A DNA stretch of 64,000 nucleotides from contig NZ_ATMR01000042.1 in the NCBI RefSeq assembly GCF_000427335.1, positions 1 to 64,000 of the forward strand, written 5' to 3'. This stretch comes from Winogradskyella psychrotolerans RS-3. GTDB taxonomy: Bacteria > Bacteroidota > Bacteroidia > Flavobacteriales > Flavobacteriaceae. The notes beneath the pieces are model-generated. The model saw only the letters and a list, made by a program, of their open reading frames with translations, was not told where the DNA came from and searched no databases. This document shows, piece by piece, positions 63,857 to 64,000 of the stretch. A program made the position numbers and the translations under genes. Position 1 is the stretch's first letter, and each line of letters starts with the position of its first letter.

Positions 63857-64000
63857 ATGAAAAAAATGTACACCTTGGTAGTGCTTCTAATAGCGATTAC
63901 CATAGTATCTTGTTCTAAAGATACTGTTAATGAAACTGAAGCAGAAAGCGCTGAGTTCTCTGAGAATCCTTTAACTATTGAACAAATTAATCAAAGAATT
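63857..64000 (+). CDS. Lipoprotein, N-terminal part (runs off the window)
   Basis: An ATG start followed by a lipoprotein signal peptide MKKMYTLVVLLIAITIVSC (lipobox Cys about 19) and 29 more residues (SKDTVNETEAESAEFSENPL, then TIEQINQRI) before the edge. The frame is still open. Too short to name. Transcribed in the same direction as tatA after a 115-bp gap. Confidence 0.7.
   Translation, partial: MKKMYTLVVLLIAITIVSCSKDTVNETEAESAEFSENPLTIEQINQRI

Overview
The window looks like a chromosome segment of a marine-type member of the Flavobacteriaceae (Bacteroidota). It is A+T-rich and has almost no Shine-Dalgarno sites. Promoters carry the Bacteroidota -7 box TAnnTTTG. Secreted proteins end in type IX secretion (T9SS) sorting tails, and there are flavobacterial hallmark genes (TonB/ExbB/ExbD, NhaD, DUF4846, DUF6702, two-component propeller kinases). 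Assignment to a genus is not possible from the sequence alone.

Layout. 0-11 kb: housekeeping genes (PIF1-like helicase, acyl-CoA dehydrogenase, anmK, Glu/Leu dehydrogenase, nhaD, exbB-exbD-tonB, folC). 10.9-12.8 kb has no intact protein gene: it holds three tRNA-Val genes, two terminators and a decayed ISAon1-type insertion sequence. 12.8-15.8 kb, minus strand: a PAS histidine kinase with its receiver protein, a cupin lipoprotein and an NTF2-like exported protein. 15.8-23.8 kb, minus strand: a tight operon of an APC amino-acid permease, seven DUF6090 paralogues and one DUF418 membrane protein. 23.8-32.2 kb, minus strand: envelope peptidases (tricorn-like protease, prolyl-iminopeptidase-like lipoprotein, DUF885 peptidase), a DUF2306 membrane protein and an NAD-dependent epimerase. 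32.5-36.3 kb: a propeller/HisKA_3 kinase and a NarL/LuxR regulator, each preceded by the same 18-bp palindrome. 36.4-38.7 kb: DUF4846, a small NqrF-annotated-type protein, apbE. 38.8-50.3 kb: a propeller/LytS kinase and a LytTR regulator followed by five secreted-protein genes, each behind the same promoter architecture. 50.4-64 kb: mostly housekeeping (DUF423, methyltransferase, GxxExxY cassette, DUF3050, map, acetyl-CoA hydrolase, HAD phosphatase, gpmI, ankyrin protein, pepE, carboxypeptidase-like-domain proteins, DUF6702, M1 aminopeptidase, tatA).

Two systems stand out. (1) The LytTR locus: five consecutive transcription units share TTTAGAAGT, 12 bp, a second half-site near TTCAGAAAC, exactly 29 bp, then GATATTTG. 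This is a self-contained regulon of T9SS and other secreted proteins predicted to be driven by the LytTR regulator just upstream. (2) The DUF6090 array: seven proteins with a nearly invariant membrane anchor and divergent extracytoplasmic domains, in one operon with a permease and DUF418 and next to a set of peptidases.

Caution on quality. At least ten reading frames are broken or mis-ended by what looks like one missing base in a short homopolymer, always a deletion. I read these as under-called homopolymers in an insufficiently polished assembly, and annotate the affected genes as single genes rather than as real pseudogenes.
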